Part shown: positions 10,568 through 22,600 of the stretch, one piece after another
Numbering within the stretch: the first letter of the stretch is position 1
How the letters are laid out: each line of letters opens with the position of its first letter
From: Megalopta genalis
Taxonomy: Eukaryota; Arthropoda; Insecta; Hymenoptera; Halictidae
Direction of reading: 5' to 3'
DNA: 64,000 nt
Assembly (NCBI RefSeq): GCF_051020955.1
Contig: NC_135020.1
Location: 682,501 to 746,500 of the forward strand
Made by a program: the position numbers and the translations under genes
The notes under the pieces: model-generated
Seen by the model: only the letters and a program-made list of their open reading frames with translations
What the model was told of the DNA's origin: nothing
Databases searched by the model: none

Positions 10568-12200
10568 TACTTGTTGTTGTTGTTCTTGTTGTTGTTGTTG
10601 TTCTTGCTGTTCTTGTTGTAGTTGTTGTTGTTGTCCTTGTTGTTGTCGTAGTTCTTGTTGTTCTTGTTGTTCTTGTTGTTCTTGTTGTTCTTGTTGTTCT
10701 TGTTGTTCTTGTTGTTCTGGTTGTTGATGTTCTTGTTGTTCATGTTGTTGTTGTTCTTGTTGTTCTTGTTGTCGTTGTTTTTCTTGTTGTTCTTGTTGCT
10801 CTTGTTGCTCTTGTTGCTCTTGTTGCTCTTGTTGCTCTTGTTGCTGTTGTTGTTCTTGTTGTTCTGGTTGTTGATGTTCTTGTTGTTCATGTTGTTGTTG
10901 TTCTTTTTGTTCTTGTTGATGTTGTTGTTGTTGTTGTTCTGGTTGTTGATGCTCTTGTTGTTCATGTTGTTGTTGTTCTTGATGTTCTTGTTGTTCTTGT
11001 TGTTCTTGTTGTTCTCGTTGTTCTCGTTGTTCTCGTTGTTCTTGTTGTTCTTGTTGTTCTTGTTGTTCTTGTTGTTCTTGTTGTTCTTGTTGTTCTTGTT
11101 GTTCTTGTTGTTCTTGTTGTTCTTGTTGTTCTTGCAGTTCTTGTTGTTCTTGTTGTTCTTGCTGTTCTTGTTGTTCTTGTTGTTCTTGTTGTTCTTGTTG
11201 TTCTTGTTGTTCTTGTTGTTCTTGTTGTTCTTGTTGTTCTTGTTGTTCTTGTTGTTCTTGTTGTTCTTGTTGTTCTTGTTGTTCTTGTTGTTCTTGTTGT
11301 TCCTGTTGTTCTTGTTGTTCTTGTTGTTCTTGTTGTTCTTGTTGTTCTTGTTGTTCTTGTTGTTCTTGTTGTTCTTGTTGTCCTTGTTGTTGTTGTAGTT
11401 CTTGTTGTTCTTGTTGTTCTTGTTGTTCTTGTTGTTCTTGTTGTTCTTGTTGTTCTTGTTGTTCTTGTTGTTCTTGTTGTTCTTGTTGTTCTTGTTGTTC
11501 TTGTTGTTCTGGTTGTTGATGTTCTTGTTGTTCATGTTGTTGTTGTTCTTGTTGTTCTTGATGTTCTTGTTGTTCTTGTTGTCGTTGTTGTTCTTGTTGT
11601 TCTTGTTGCTCTTGTTGCTCTTGTTGCTCTTGTTGCTCTTGTTGCTCTTGTTGCTGTTGTTGTTCTTGTTGTTCTGGTTGTTGATGTTCTTGTTGTTCAT
11701 GTTGTTGTTGTTCTTTTTGTTCTTGTTGATGTTGTTGTTGTTGTTGTTGTTCTGGTAGTTGATGCTCTTGTTGTTCATGTTGTTGTTGTTCTTTTTGTTC
11801 TTGTTGATGTTGTTGTTGTTGTTGTTCTGGTAGTTGATGCTCTTGTTGTTCATGTTGGTGTTGTTCTTGATGTTCTTGTTGTTCTTGTTGTTCTTTTTGT
11901 TCTTGTTGTTCTTGTTGTTCTTGTTGTTCTTGTTGTTCTTGTTGTTCTTGTTGTTCTTGTTGTTCTTGTTGTTCTTGTTGTTCTTGTTGTTCCTGTTGTT
12001 CTTGTTGTTCTTGTTGTTCTTGTTGTTCTTGTTGTTCTTGTTGTCCTTGTTGTTGTTGTAGTTCTTGTTGTTCTTGTTGTTCTTGTTGTTCTTGTTGTTC
12101 TTGTTGTTCTTGTTGTTCTTGTTGTTCTTGTTGTTCTTGTTGTTCTTGTTGTTCTTGTTGTTCTTGTTGTTCTTGTTGTTCTTGTTGTTCTTGTTGTTCT

Positions 12201-12239
12201 GGTTGTTGATGTTCTAGTTGTTCATGTTGTTGTTGTTCT
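12201..12239 (+). repeat. TTCTGGTTGTTGATG dispersed motif (variant with TTCTAG)
   Basis: A motif of about 39 bp, TTCTGGTTGTTGATG followed by TTCTTGTTGTTCATG and three TTG triplets, is the most complex short motif here and recurs dozens of times, for example at 8340, 10717, 10864, 11510, 15763, 22200, 37318, 48414 and 63943. On the - strand it reads Gln-Gln-Gln-His-Glu-Gln-Gln-Glu-His-Gln-Gln-Pro-Glu. The copy listed has TTCTAG in place of the middle TTCTTG; its B3 counterpart (near 21720) does not. Confidence 0.8.
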
Positions 12240-12523
12240 TGTTGTTCTTGATGTTCTTGTTGTTCTTGTTGTCGTTGTTGTTCTTGTTGTTCTTGTTGCT
12301 CTTGTTGCTCTTGTTGCTCTTGTTGCTCTTGTTGCTCTTGTTGCTCTTGTTGCTGTTGTTGTTCTTGTTGTCCTGGTTGTTGATGTTCTTGTTGTTCATG
12401 TTGTTGTTGTTCTTTTTGTTCTTGTTGATGTTGTTGTTGTTGTTGTTCTGGTAGTTGATGCTCTTGTTGTTCATGTTGGTGTTGTTCTTGATGTTCTTGG
12501 TGTTCTTGTTGTTCTTGTTGTCC

Positions 12524-13033
12524 TAGTTGTTGTTGCTGTTCTTGTTGTTGTTCTCGTTGTTCTCGTTGTTCTCGTTGTTCTTGTTGTTCTTTTTGTTCTT
12601 GTTGTTCTTGTTGTCCTTGTTGTTGTTGTTGCTGTTGTTGTTCTTGTTGTTCTTGTTGTTCTTGTTGTTCTTGTTGTTCTGGTTGTTGATGTTCTTGTTG
12701 TTCATGTTGTTGTTGTTCTTGTTGTTCTTGATGTTCTTGTTGTTCTTGTTGTCGTTGTTGTTCTTGTTGTTCTTGTTGCTCTTGTTGCTCTTGTTGCTCT
12801 TGTTGCTCTTGTTGCTGTTGTTGCTCTTGTTGCTGTTGTTGTTCTTGTTGTTCTGGTTGTTGATGTTCTTGTTGTTCATGTTGTTGTTGTTCTTTTTGTT
12901 CTTGTTGATGTTGTTGTTGTTGTTGTTCTGGTAGTTGATGCTCTTGTTGTTCATGTTGGTGTTGTTCTTGATGTTCTTGTTGTTCTTGTTGTTCTTGTTG
13001 TTCTTGGTGTTCTTGTTGTTCTTGTTGTCCTAG
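12524..13033 (+). repeat. Paired TCCTAG landmark module (about 500 bp)
   Basis: Two TCCTAGTTGTTGTTGCTG landmarks, here with TAG at 12524 and 13031, bracket a module with TTCTCG x3, TTTTTG, two TTCTGGTTGTTGATG motifs, a CTC run and a TGGTAGTTGATGC motif. The pair recurs with TAG at 22044/22551, 29101/29626, 31618/32116, 34099/34606, 41570/42077, 49701/50226, 52029/52527 and 54501/55008, spaced 498-525 bp. It is the clearest phase marker of the higher-order structure. The embedded CTAG gives TAG on both strands. Confidence 0.88.
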
Positions 13034-13827
13034 TTGTTGTTGCTGTTCTTGTTGTTGTTCTCGTTGTTCTCGTTGTTCTCGTTGTTCTTGTTGTTCTTTT
13101 TGTTCTTGTTGTTCTTGTTGTCCTTGTTGTTGTTGTTGCTGTTGTTGTTCTTGTTGTTCATGTTGTTGTTGTTCTGGTTGATGTTGTTGTTCTTGTTCTT
13201 GTGGTTCTTGTTGTTCTTGTTGTTCTTGTTGTTATTGTTGCTCTTGTTGCTCTTGTTGTTCTTGTTGTTCTTGTTGTTCTTGTTGTTCTTCTTGTTGTTG
13301 TTTTTCTTGTTGTGGTTCGTGTTGTTCTTGTTGTTCTTGTTGTGGTTCGTGTTGTTCTTGTTGTTGTTCTTGTTTTTGTTGTTCTTGTTGTTGTTGTTCT
13401 TCCTGTTCTTGTTCTTGTTGTTCTTGTTGTTCTTGTTGTTCTTGTTGTTCTTGCTGTTCTTTCTGTTCATGTTGATCTTGTTGTTCTTGTTGTTGTTGTC
13501 CTTGTTGTTCTTGTTGTTCTTGTTGTTCTTGTTGTTCTTGTTGTTCTTGTTGCTCTTGTTGTTCTGGTTGTTCTTGTTGTTCTTGTTGTTCTTGTTGTTC
13601 TTGTTGTTCTTGTTGTTCTTGTTGTTCTTGTTGTTCTTGTTGTTCTTGTTGTTCTTGTTGTTCTTGTTGTTCTTGTTGTTCTTGTTGTTCTTGTTGTTCT
13701 TGTTGTTCTTGTTGTTCTTGTTCTTGTTGTTGTTGTTGTTCTTGTTTTTGTTGTTCTTGTTGTTGATGTTGTTGTTCTTGCTGTTCTTGTTCTTGTTGCT
13801 CTTGTTGTTCTTGATGTTCTTGTTGTT

Positions 13828-13858
<31 letters not shown>

Positions 13859-14421
13859 TTCTTGTTGTTCTTGTTGCTCTTGTTATTCTTGTTGTTCTTG
13901 TTGTTCTTGTTGTTCTTGCTGTTGTTGTTCCTGTTGTTCTTGTTGTTGTTGTTGTTGTTGTTGTTCTTGCTGTTCTTGTTCTTGTTGCTCTTGTTGTTCT
14001 TGTTGTTCTTGTTGTTCTTGTTGTTCTTGTTGTTCTTGTTGTTCTTGTTGTTCTTGTTGTTCTTGTTGTTCTTGTTGTTCTTGTTGTTCTTGTTGTTCTT
14101 GTTGTTCTTGTTGTTCTTGTTGTTCTTGTTGTTCTTGTTGTTCTTGTTGTTCTTGTTGTTCTTGTTGTTCTTGTTGTTGTTGTTGTTCTTGTTGTTGTTC
14201 GTGTTGTTCTTGTTTTTGTTCTTGTTTTTGTTGTTCTTGTTGTTGTTGTTGTTCTTCCTGTTCTTGTTCTTGTTGTTCTTGTTGTTCTCGTTGTTCTCGT
14301 TGTTCTCGTTGTTCTCGTTGTTCTCGTTGTTCTCGTTGTTCTTGTTGTTCTTGCTGTTCTTGTTCTTGTTGTTCTTGTTGTTCTTGTTGTTCTTGTTGTT
14401 CTCGTTGTTCTTGTTGTTCTT

Positions 14422-14452
<31 letters not shown>

Positions 14453-14610
14453 TTCTCGTTGTTCTCGTTGTTCTCGTCGTTCTCGTCGTTCTCGTCGTTC
14501 TCGTTGTTCTCGTTGATCTCGTTGTTCTCGTTGTTCTCGTTGTTCTTGTTGTTCTTGTTGTTCTTGTTGTTCTTGTTGTTCTTGTTGTTCTTGTTGTTCT
14601 TGTTGTTCTT

Positions 14611-14632
<22 letters not shown>

Positions 14633-14641
<9 letters not shown>

Positions 14642-14911
14642 TTCTTGTTGTTCTTGTTGTTCTTGTTGTTCTTGTTGTTCTTGTTGTTCTTGTTGTTCTT
14701 GTTGTTCTTGTTGTTCTTGTTGTTCTTGTTGTTCTTGTTGTTCTTGTTGTTCTTGTTGTTCTTGTTGTTCTTGTTGTTCTTGTTGTTCTTGTTGTTCTTG
14801 TTGTTCTTGTTGTTCTTGTTGTTCTTGTTGTTCTTGTTGTTCTTGTTGTTCTTGTTGTTCTTGTTGTTCTTGTTGTTCTTGTTGTTCTTGTTGTTCTTGT
14901 TGTTCTTGTTG
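14633..14911 (+). repeat. Perfect 9-mer array, 31 copies
   Basis: Lies between a CTC unit and a TTG-triplet/TTCGTG module in B1. B3 (about 24170-24475) and D2 (about 43690-44010) have counterparts. In D2 the TTG triplets at its end are absent, so the array runs straight into TTGTTCGTG. Confidence 0.88.
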
Positions 14912-15129
14912 TTGTTGTTGTTCTTGTTGTTGTTCGTGTTGTTCTTGTTGTTGTTCTTGTTTTTGTTGTTCTTGTTGTTGTTGTTGTTCTTCCTGTTCTT
15001 GTTCTTGTTGTTCTCGTTGTTCTCGTTGTTCTCGTTGTTCTCGTTGTTCTTGTTGTTCTTGCTGTTCTTGTTCTTGTTGTTCTTGTTGTTCTTGTTGTTC
15101 TTGTTGTTCTCGTTGTTCTTGTTGTTCTT

Positions 15130-15160
<31 letters not shown>

Positions 15161-15277
15161 TTCTCGTTGTTCTCGTTGTTCTCGTCGTTCTCGTCGTTCT
15201 CGTCGTTCTCGTTGTTCTCGTTGTTCTTGTTGTTCTTGTTGTTCTTGTTGTTCTTGTTGCTCTTGTTGCTCTTGTTG

Positions 15278-15579
15278 TTCTTGTTGTTCTTGTTGTTCTT
15301 GTTGTTCTTGTTGTTCTTGTTGTTCTTGTTGTTCTTGTTGTTCTTGTTGTTCTTGTTGTTCTTGTTGTTCTTGTTGTTCTTGTTGTTCTTGTTGTTCTTG
15401 TTGTTCTTGTTGTTCTTGTTGTTCTTGTTGTTCTTGTTGTTCTTGTTGTTCTTGTTGTTCTTGTTGTTCTTGTTGTTCTTGTTGTTCTTGTTGTTCTTGT
15501 TGTTCTTGTTGTTCTTGTTGTTCTTGTTGTTCTTGTTGTTCTTGTTGTTCTTGTTGTTCTTGTTGTTCTTGTTGTTCTT

Positions 15580-15592
<13 letters not shown>
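15278..15592 (+). repeat. Perfect 9-mer array, 35 copies
   Basis: Follows two CTC units and ends at another CTC unit in B1. Counterparts in B3 and D2 keep these flanks. Confidence 0.88.
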
Positions 15593-15610
<18 letters not shown>

Positions 15611-16262
15611 TTCTTGTTGTTCTTGTTGTTCTTATTGTTCTTGTTGTACTTGTTGTTGTTGTTGTTCTTGCTGTTCTTGTTGTAGTTGTTGTTGTTGTCC
15701 TTGTTGTTGTCGTAGTTCTTGTTGTTCTTGTTGTTCTTGTTGTTCTTGTTGTTCTTGTTGTTCTGGTTGTTGATGTTCTTGTTGTTCATGTTGTTGTTGT
15801 TCTTGTTGTTCTTGTTGTTCTTGTTGTTCTTGTTGTTCTTGTTGTCCTTGTTGTTGTTGTAGTTCTTGTTGTTCTTGTTGTTCTTGTTGTTCTTGTTGTT
15901 CTTGTTGTTCTTGTTGTTCTTGTTGTTCTTGTTGTTCTTGTTGTTCTTGTTGTTCTTGTTGTTCTTGTTGTTCTTGTTGTTCTTGTTCTTGTTGCTCTTG
16001 TTGTTCTTGTTGTTCTTGTTGTTCTTGTTGTTCTTGTTGTTCTTGTTGTTCTTGTTGTTCTTGTTGTTCTTGTTGTTCTTGTTGTTCTTGTTGTTCTTGT
16101 TGCTCTTGTTGCTCTTGTTGCTCTTGTTGCTCTTGTTGCTCTTGTTGCTGTTGTTGTTCTTGTTGTTCTGGTTGTTGATGTTCTTGTTGTTCATGTTGTT
16201 GTTGTACTTTTTGTTCTTGTTGATGTTGTTGTTGTTGTTGTTCTGGTAGTTGATGCTCTTGT

Positions 16263-16268
16263 TGTCAT
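16263..16268. other. One-base loss, TTGTCATGTTGG type
   Basis: TTGTTGTCATGTTGGTG here replaces TTGTTGTTCATGTTGGTG found in many sister modules, losing one T. It recurs near 18861, 25812 and 45320, at the same place in B2, B3 and D2, so it is a single event spread by unit duplication. Confidence 0.82.
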
Positions 16269-16599
16269 GTTGGTGTTGTTCTTGATGTTCTTGTTGTTCT
16301 TGTTGTTCTTGTTGTTCTTGTTGTTCTTGTTGTTCTTGTTGTTCTTGTTGCTCTTGTTGTTCTGGTTGTTCTTGTTGTTCTTGTTGTTCTTGTTGTTCTT
16401 GTTGTTCTTGTTGTTGTTGTTCTTGTTGTTGTTCGTGTTGTTCTTGTTGTTGTTCTTGTTTTTGTTGTTCTTGTTGTTGTTGTTGTTCTTCCTGTTCTTG
16501 TTCTTGTTGTTCTTGTTGTTCTTGTTGTTCTTGTTGTTCTTGTTGTTCTTGTTGTTTTTGCTGTTCATGTTGTTCTTGTTGTTCTTCTTGTTGTTGTTC

Positions 16600-16691
16600 T
16601 AGTTGTCCTTGTTGTTGTTGTTGTCCTTGTTGTTCTTGTTGTGCTTGTTGTTCTTGTTGATCTTGTTGTTCTTGTTGCTCTTGTTGCTCTT

Positions 16692-16722
<31 letters not shown>

Positions 16723-19196
16723 CACTTGTTGTTCTTGTTGTTGTTCTTGTTGTTGTTGTTTTTGTTGTTCTTGTTGTTGTTGTTCTTGTCGTTGTGGTTC
16801 TTGTTGTTCCTGTTGTTGTTGTTGTTCTTGTTGTTCTTGTTGTTGTTGTTCATGTGGTTCTTGTTGTTGTTGCTCTTGCTGTTCTTGTTCTTGTTGTCCT
16901 TGTTGTTCTTTCTGTTCTTGTTGTTCTTCTTGTTGTTGTTGTTCTTGCTGTTCTTGTTGTAGTTGTTGTTTTTGTTGATCTTGTTGTTCTTGTTGTTCTT
17001 GTTGTTGTTCTTGTTGTTGTTGTTGTTCTTGCTGTTCTTGTTGTAGTTGTAGTTGTTGTCCTTGTTATTGTTGTAGTTCTTGTTGTTCTTGTTGTTCTTG
17101 TTGTTGTTGTTGTTCTTGTTGTTGTTGTTGTTCTTGTTGTTCTTGTTGTTCTTGTTGTTCTTGTTGTTCTTGTTGTTCTTGTTGTTCTTGTTGTTCTTGT
17201 TGTTCTTGTTGTTCTTGTTGTTCTTGTTGTTCTTGTTGTTCTTGTTGTTCTTGTTGTTCTTGTTGTTCTTGTTGTTCTTGTTGTTCTTGTTGTTCTTGTT
17301 GTTCTTGTTGTTCTTGTTGTTCTTGTTGTTCTTGTTGTTCTTGTTGTTCTTGTTGTTCTTGTTGTTCTTGTTGTTCTTGTTGTTCTTGTTGTTCTTGTTG
17401 TTCTTGTTGTTCTTGTTGTTCTTGTTGTTCTTGTTGTTCTTGTTGTTCTTGTTGTTCTTGTTGTTCTTGTTGTTCTTGTTGTACTTGTTGTTGTTGTTCT
17501 TGTTGTTGTTGTTGTTCTTGCTGTTCTTGTTGTAGTTGTTGTTGTTGTCCTTGTTGTTGTCGTAGTTCTTGTTGTTCTTGTTGTTCTTGTTGTTCTTGTT
17601 GTTCTTGTTGTTCTTGTTGTTCTTGTTGTTCTGGTTGTTGATGTTCTTGTTGTTCATGTTGTTGTTGTTCTTGTTGTTCTTGTTGTCGTTGTTTTTCTTG
17701 TTGTTCTTGTTGCTCTTGTTGCTCTTGTTGCTCTTGTTGCTCTTGTTGCTCTTGTTGCTGTTGTTGTTCTTGTTGTTCTGGTTGTTGATGTTCTTGTTGT
17801 TCATGTTGTTGTTGTTCTTTTTGTTCTTGTTGATGTTGTTGTTGTTGTTGTTCTGGTTGTTGATGCTCTTGTTGTTCATGTTGTTGTTGTTCTTGATGTT
17901 CTTGTTGTTCTTGTTGTTCTTGTTGTTCTCGTTGTTCTCGTTGTTCTCGTTGTTCTTGTTGTTCTTGTTGTTCTTGTTGTTCTTGTTGTTCTTGTTGTTC
18001 TTGTTGTTCTTGTTGTTCTTGTTGTTCTTGTTGTTCTTGTTGTTCTTGCAGTTCTTGTTGTTCTTGTTGTTCTTGCTGTTCTTGTTGTTCTTGTTGTTCT
18101 TGTTGTTCTTGTTGTTCTTGTTGTTCTTGTTGTTCTTGTTGTTCTTGTTGTTCTTGTTGTTCTTGTTGTTCTTGTTGTTCTTGTTGTTCTTGTTGTTCTT
18201 GTTGTTCCTGTTGTTCTTGTTGTTCTTGTTGTTCTTGTTGTTCTTGTTGTTCTTGTTGTTCTTGTTGTTCTTGTTGTTCTTGTTGTCCTTGTTGTTGTTG
18301 TAGTTCTTGTTGTTCTTGTTGTTCTTGTTGTTCTTGTTGTTCTTGTTGTTCTTGTTGTTCTGGTTGTTGATGTTCTTGTTGTTCATGTTGTTGTTGTTCT
18401 TGTTGTTCTTGTTGTTCTTGTTGTTCTTGTTGTTCTTGTTGTCCTTGTTGTTGTTGTAGTTCTTGTTGTTCTTGTTGTTCTTGTTGTTCTTGTTGTTCTT
18501 GTTGTTCTTGTTGTTCTTGTTGTTCTTGTTGTTCTTGTTGTTCTTGTTGTTCTTGTTGTTCTTGTTGTTCTTGTTGTTCTTGTTCTTGTTGCTCTTGTTG
18601 TTCTTGTTGTTCTTGTTGTTCTTGTTGTTCTTGTTGTTCTTGTTGTTCTTGTTGTTCTTGTTGTTCTTGTTGTTCTTGTTGTTCTTGTTGTTCTTGTTGC
18701 TCTTGTTGCTCTTGTTGCTCTTGTTGCTCTTGTTGCTCTTGTTGCTGTTGTTGTTCTTGTTGTTCTGGTTGTTGATGTTCTTGTTGTTCATGTTGTTGTT
18801 GTACTTTTTGTTCTTGTTGATGTTGTTGTTGTTGTTGTTCTGGTAGTTGATGCTCTTGTTGTCATGTTGGTGTTGTTCTTGATGTTCTTGTTGTTCTTGT
18901 TGTTCTTGTTGTTCTTGTTGTTCTTGTTGTTCTTGTTGTTCTTGTTGCTCTTGTTGTTCTGGTTGTTCTTGTTGTTCTTGTTGTTCTTGTTGTTCTTGTT
19001 GTTCTTGTTGTTGTTGTTCTTGTTGTTGTTCGTGTTGTTCTTGTTGTTGTTCTTGTTTTTGTTGTTCTTGTTGTTGTTGTTGTTCTTCCTGTTCTTGTTC
19101 TTGTTGTTCTTGTTGTTCTTGTTGTTCTTGTTGTTCTTGTTGTTCTTGTTGTTTTTGCTGTTCATGTTGTTCTTGTTGTTCTTCTTGTTGTTGTTC
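16600..19196 (+). repeat. Family B unit B2 (2,597 bp), internally deleted
   Basis: Its first about 1.7 kb matches the start of B1 (9659 to about 11400), and its last about 0.75 kb matches the end of B1 (about 15800-16599), including the one-base loss (near 18861). The missing 4,344 bp of B1 falls between two pure 9-mer arrays, and the joint in B2 lies in the pure run at about 18303-18357. The simplest reading is one exchange between those two arrays within a B unit. Confidence 0.87.
17131..17481 (+). repeat. Perfect 9-mer array, 39 copies
   Basis: The B2 counterpart of the 42-copy B1 array. It is preceded by TTG triplets in place of the TTTTTG found in B1 and ends at the same TACTTGTTG. Confidence 0.9.
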
Positions 19197-19288
19197 TAGT
19201 TGTCCTTGTTGTTGTTGTTGTCCTTGTTGTTCTTGTTGTGCTTGTTGTTCTTGTTGATCTTGTTGTTCTTGTTGCTCTTGTTGCTCTT

Positions 19289-19319
<31 letters not shown>

Positions 19320-19664
19320 CACTTGTTGTTCTTGTTGTTGTTCTTGTTGTTGTTGTTTTTGTTGTTCTTGTTGTTGTTGTTCTTGTCGTTGTGGTTCTTG
19401 TTGTTCCTGTTGTTGTTGTTGTTCTTGTTGTTCTTGTTGTTGTTGTTCATGTGGTTCTTGTTGTTGTTGCTCTTGCTGTTCTTGTTCTTGTTGTCCTTGT
19501 TGTTCTTTCTGTTCTTGTTGTTCTTCTTGTTGTTGTTGTTCTTGCTGTTCTTGTTGTAGTTGTTGTTTTTGTTGATCTTGTTGTTCTTGTTGTTCTTGTT
19601 GTTGTTCTTGTTGTTGTTGTTGTTCTTGCTGTTCTTGTTGTAGTTGTAGTTGTTGTCCTTGTTA

Positions 19665-22600
19665 TTGTTGTAGTTCTTGTTGTTCTTGTTGTTCTTGTTG
19701 TTGTTGTTGTTCTTGTTGTTGTTGTTGTTCTTGTTGTTCTTGTTGTTCTTGTTGTTCTTGTTGTTCTTGTTGTTCTTGTTGTTCTTGTTGTTCTTGTTGT
19801 TCTTGTTGTTCTTGTTGTTCTTGTTGTTCTTGTTGTTCTTGTTGTTCTTGTTGTTCTTGTTGTTCTTGTTGTTCTTGTTGTTCTTGTTGTTCTTGTTGTT
19901 CTTGTTGTTCTTGTTGTTCTTGTTGTTCTTGTTGTTCTTGTTGTTCTTGTTGTTCTTGTTGTTCTTGTTGTTCTTGTTGTTCTTGTTGTTCTTGTTGTTC
20001 TTGTTGTTCTTGTTGTTCTTGTTGTTCTTGTTGTTCTTGTTGTTCTTGTTGTTCTTGTTGTTCTTGTTGTTCTTGTTGTTCTTGTTGTACTTGTTGTTGT
20101 TGTTCTTGTTGTTGTTGTTGTTCTTGCTGTTCTTGTTGTAGTTGTTGTTGTTGTCCTTGTTGTTGTCGTAGTTCTTGTTGTTCTTGTTGTTCTTGTTGTT
20201 CTTGTTGTTCTTGTTGTTCTTGTTGTTCTTGTTGTTCTGGTTGTTGATGTTCTTGTTGTTCATGTTGTTGTTGTTCTTGTTGTTCTTGTTGTCGTTGTTT
20301 TTCTTGTTGTTCTTGTTGCTCTTGTTGCTCTTGTTGCTCTTGTTGCTCTTGTTGCTCTTGTTGCTGTTGTTGTTCTTGTTGTTCTGGTTGTTGATGTTCT
20401 TGTTGTTCATGTTGTTGTTGTTCTTTTTGTTCTTGTTGATGTTGTTGTTGTTGTTGTTCTGGTTGTTGATGCTCTTGTTGTTCATGTTGTTGTTGTTCTT
20501 GATGTTCTTGTTGTTCTTGTTGTTCTTGTTGTTCTCGTTGTTCTCGTTGTTCTCGTTGTTCTTGTTGTTCTTGTTGTTCTTGTTGTTCTTGTTGTTCTTG
20601 TTGTTCTTGTTGTTCTTGTTGTTCTTGTTGTTCTTGTTGTTCTTGTTGTTCTTGCAGTTCTTGTTGTTCTTGTTGTTCTTGCTGTTCTTGTTGTTCTTGT
20701 TGTTCTTGTTGTTCTTGTTGTTCTTGTTGTTCTTGTTGTTCTTGTTGTTCTTGTTGTTCTTGTTGTTCTTGTTGTTCTTGTTGTTCTTGTTGTTCTTGTT
20801 GTTCTTGTTGTTCCTGTTGTTCTTGTTGTTCTTGTTGTTCTTGTTGTTCTTGTTGTTCTTGTTGTTCTTGTTGTTCTTGTTGTTCTTGTTGTCCTTGTTG
20901 TTGTTGTAGTTCTTGTTGTTCTTGTTGTTCTTGTTGTTCTTGTTGTTCTTGTTGTTCTTGTTGTTCTTGTTGTTCTTGTTGTTCTTGTTGTTCTTGTTGT
21001 TCTTGTTGTTCTTGTTGTTCTTGTTGTTCTGGTTGTTGATGTTCTTGTTGTTCATGTTGTTGTTGTTCTTGTTGTTCTTGATGTTCTTGTTGTTCTTGTT
21101 GTCGTTGTTGTTCTTGTTGTTCTTGTTGCTCTTGTTGCTCTTGTTGCTCTTGTTGCTCTTGTTGCTCTTGTTGCTGTTGTTGTTCTTGTTGTTCTGGTTG
21201 TTGATGTTCTTGTTGTTCATGTTGTTGTTGTTCTTTTTGTTCTTGTTGATGTTGTTGTTGTTGTTGTTGTTCTGGTAGTTGATGCTCTTGTTGTTCATGT
21301 TGTTGTTGTTCTTTTTGTTCTTGTTGATGTTGTTGTTGTTGTTGTTCTGGTAGTTGATGCTCTTGTTGTTCATGTTGGTGTTGTTCTTGATGTTCTTGTT
21401 GTTCTTGTTGTTCTTTTTGTTCTTGTTGTTCTTGTTGTTCTTGTTGTTCTTGTTGTTCTTGTTGTTCTTGTTGTTCTTGTTGTTCTTGTTGTTCTTGTTG
21501 TTCTTGTTGTTCCTGTTGTTCTTGTTGTTCTTGTTGTTCTTGTTGTTCTTGTTGTTCTTGTTGTCCTTGTTGTTGTTGTAGTTCTTGTTGTTCTTGTTGT
21601 TCTTGTTGTTCTTGTTGTTCTTGTTGTTCTTGTTGTTCTTGTTGTTCTTGTTGTTCTTGTTGTTCTTGTTGTTCTTGTTGTTCTTGTTGTTCTTGTTGTT
21701 CTTGTTGTTCTTGTTGTTCTGGTTGTTGATGTTCTTGTTGTTCATGTTGTTGTTGTTCTTGTTGTTCTTGATGTTCTTGTTGTTCTTGTTGTCGTTGTTG
21801 TTCTTGTTGTTCTTGTTGCTCTTGTTGCTCTTGTTGCTCTTGTTGCTCTTGTTGCTCTTGTTGCTCTTGTTGCTGTTGTTGTTCTTGTTGTCCTGGTTGT
21901 TGATGTTCTTGTTGTTCATGTTGTTGTTGTTCTTTTTGTTCTTGTTGATGTTGTTGTTGTTGTTGTTCTGGTAGTTGATGCTCTTGTTGTTCATGTTGGT
22001 GTTGTTCTTGATGTTCTTGGTGTTCTTGTTGTTCTTGTTGTCCTAGTTGTTGTTGCTGTTCTTGTTGTTGTTCTCGTTGTTCTCGTTGTTCTCGTTGTTC
22101 TTGTTGTTCTTTTTGTTCTTGTTGTTCTTGTTGTCCTTGTTGTTGTTGTTGCTGTTGTTGTTCTTGTTGTTCTTGTTGTTCTTGTTGTTCTTGTTGTTCT
22201 GGTTGTTGATGTTCTTGTTGTTCATGTTGTTGTTGTTCTTGTTGTTCTTGATGTTCTTGTTGTTCTTGTTGTCGTTGTTGTTCTTGTTGTTCTTGTTGCT
22301 CTTGTTGCTCTTGTTGCTCTTGTTGCTCTTGTTGCTCTTGTTGCTCTTGTTGCTGTTGTTGTTCTTGTTGTTCTGGTTGTTGATGTTCTTGTTGTTCATG
22401 TTGTTGTTGTTCTTTTTGTTCTTGTTGATGTTGTTGTTGTTGTTGTTCTGGTAGTCGATGCTCTTGTTGTTCATGTTGGTGTTGTTCTTGATGTTCTTGT
22501 TGTTCTTGTTGTTCTTGTTGTTCTTGGTGTTCTTGTTGTTCTTGTTGTCCTAGTTGTTGTTGCTGTTCTTGTTGTTGTTCTCGTTGTTCTCGTTGTTCTC

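Larger units (their letters stand above)
10127..13231 (-). other. Open Gln/Glu frame, 1,035 codons, no start codon (B1)
   Basis: Bounded by in-phase TAA at 13234-13232 and 10126-10124. It includes the 42-copy array and the TTCTGGTTGTTGATG modules, giving Gln-Gln-Glu runs with His- and Pro-bearing inserts. No ATG in phase and no recognisable domain. Confidence 0.27.
9659..16599 (+). repeat. Family B unit B1 (6,941 bp)
   Basis: It opens TAGTTGTCCTTG then TTGTGCTTG, GTCGTTGTGG and TTCATGTGG markers, a 42-copy pure array (10190-10567), several TTCTGGTTGTTGATG modules (10717-12480), two TCCTAG landmarks (12524, 13031), TGTGGTTCG modules (13300-13350), two CGTCG modules (14471, 15179), long pure arrays, and a tail with a one-base loss near 16265. 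B3 repeats it almost base for base to about 16270. B2 contains only its two ends. Confidence 0.88.

Noticed and set aside
10568..10576. Splice donor-like CAAGTACA on the - strand at TACTTG variants
   Set aside because: The site is a single T-to-A variant in the array, repeated with its unit; no branch point or acceptor context distinguishes any intron.
13030..16725. A - strand frame of 1,231 codons that starts Gln-Gln-Glu and turns into Asn-Asn-Lys
   Set aside because: The change of residue type marks the one-base loss near 16265; two different frames are joined. The Asn-Asn-Lys phase has only one of its three codons one change from a stop, so its length carries little weight.
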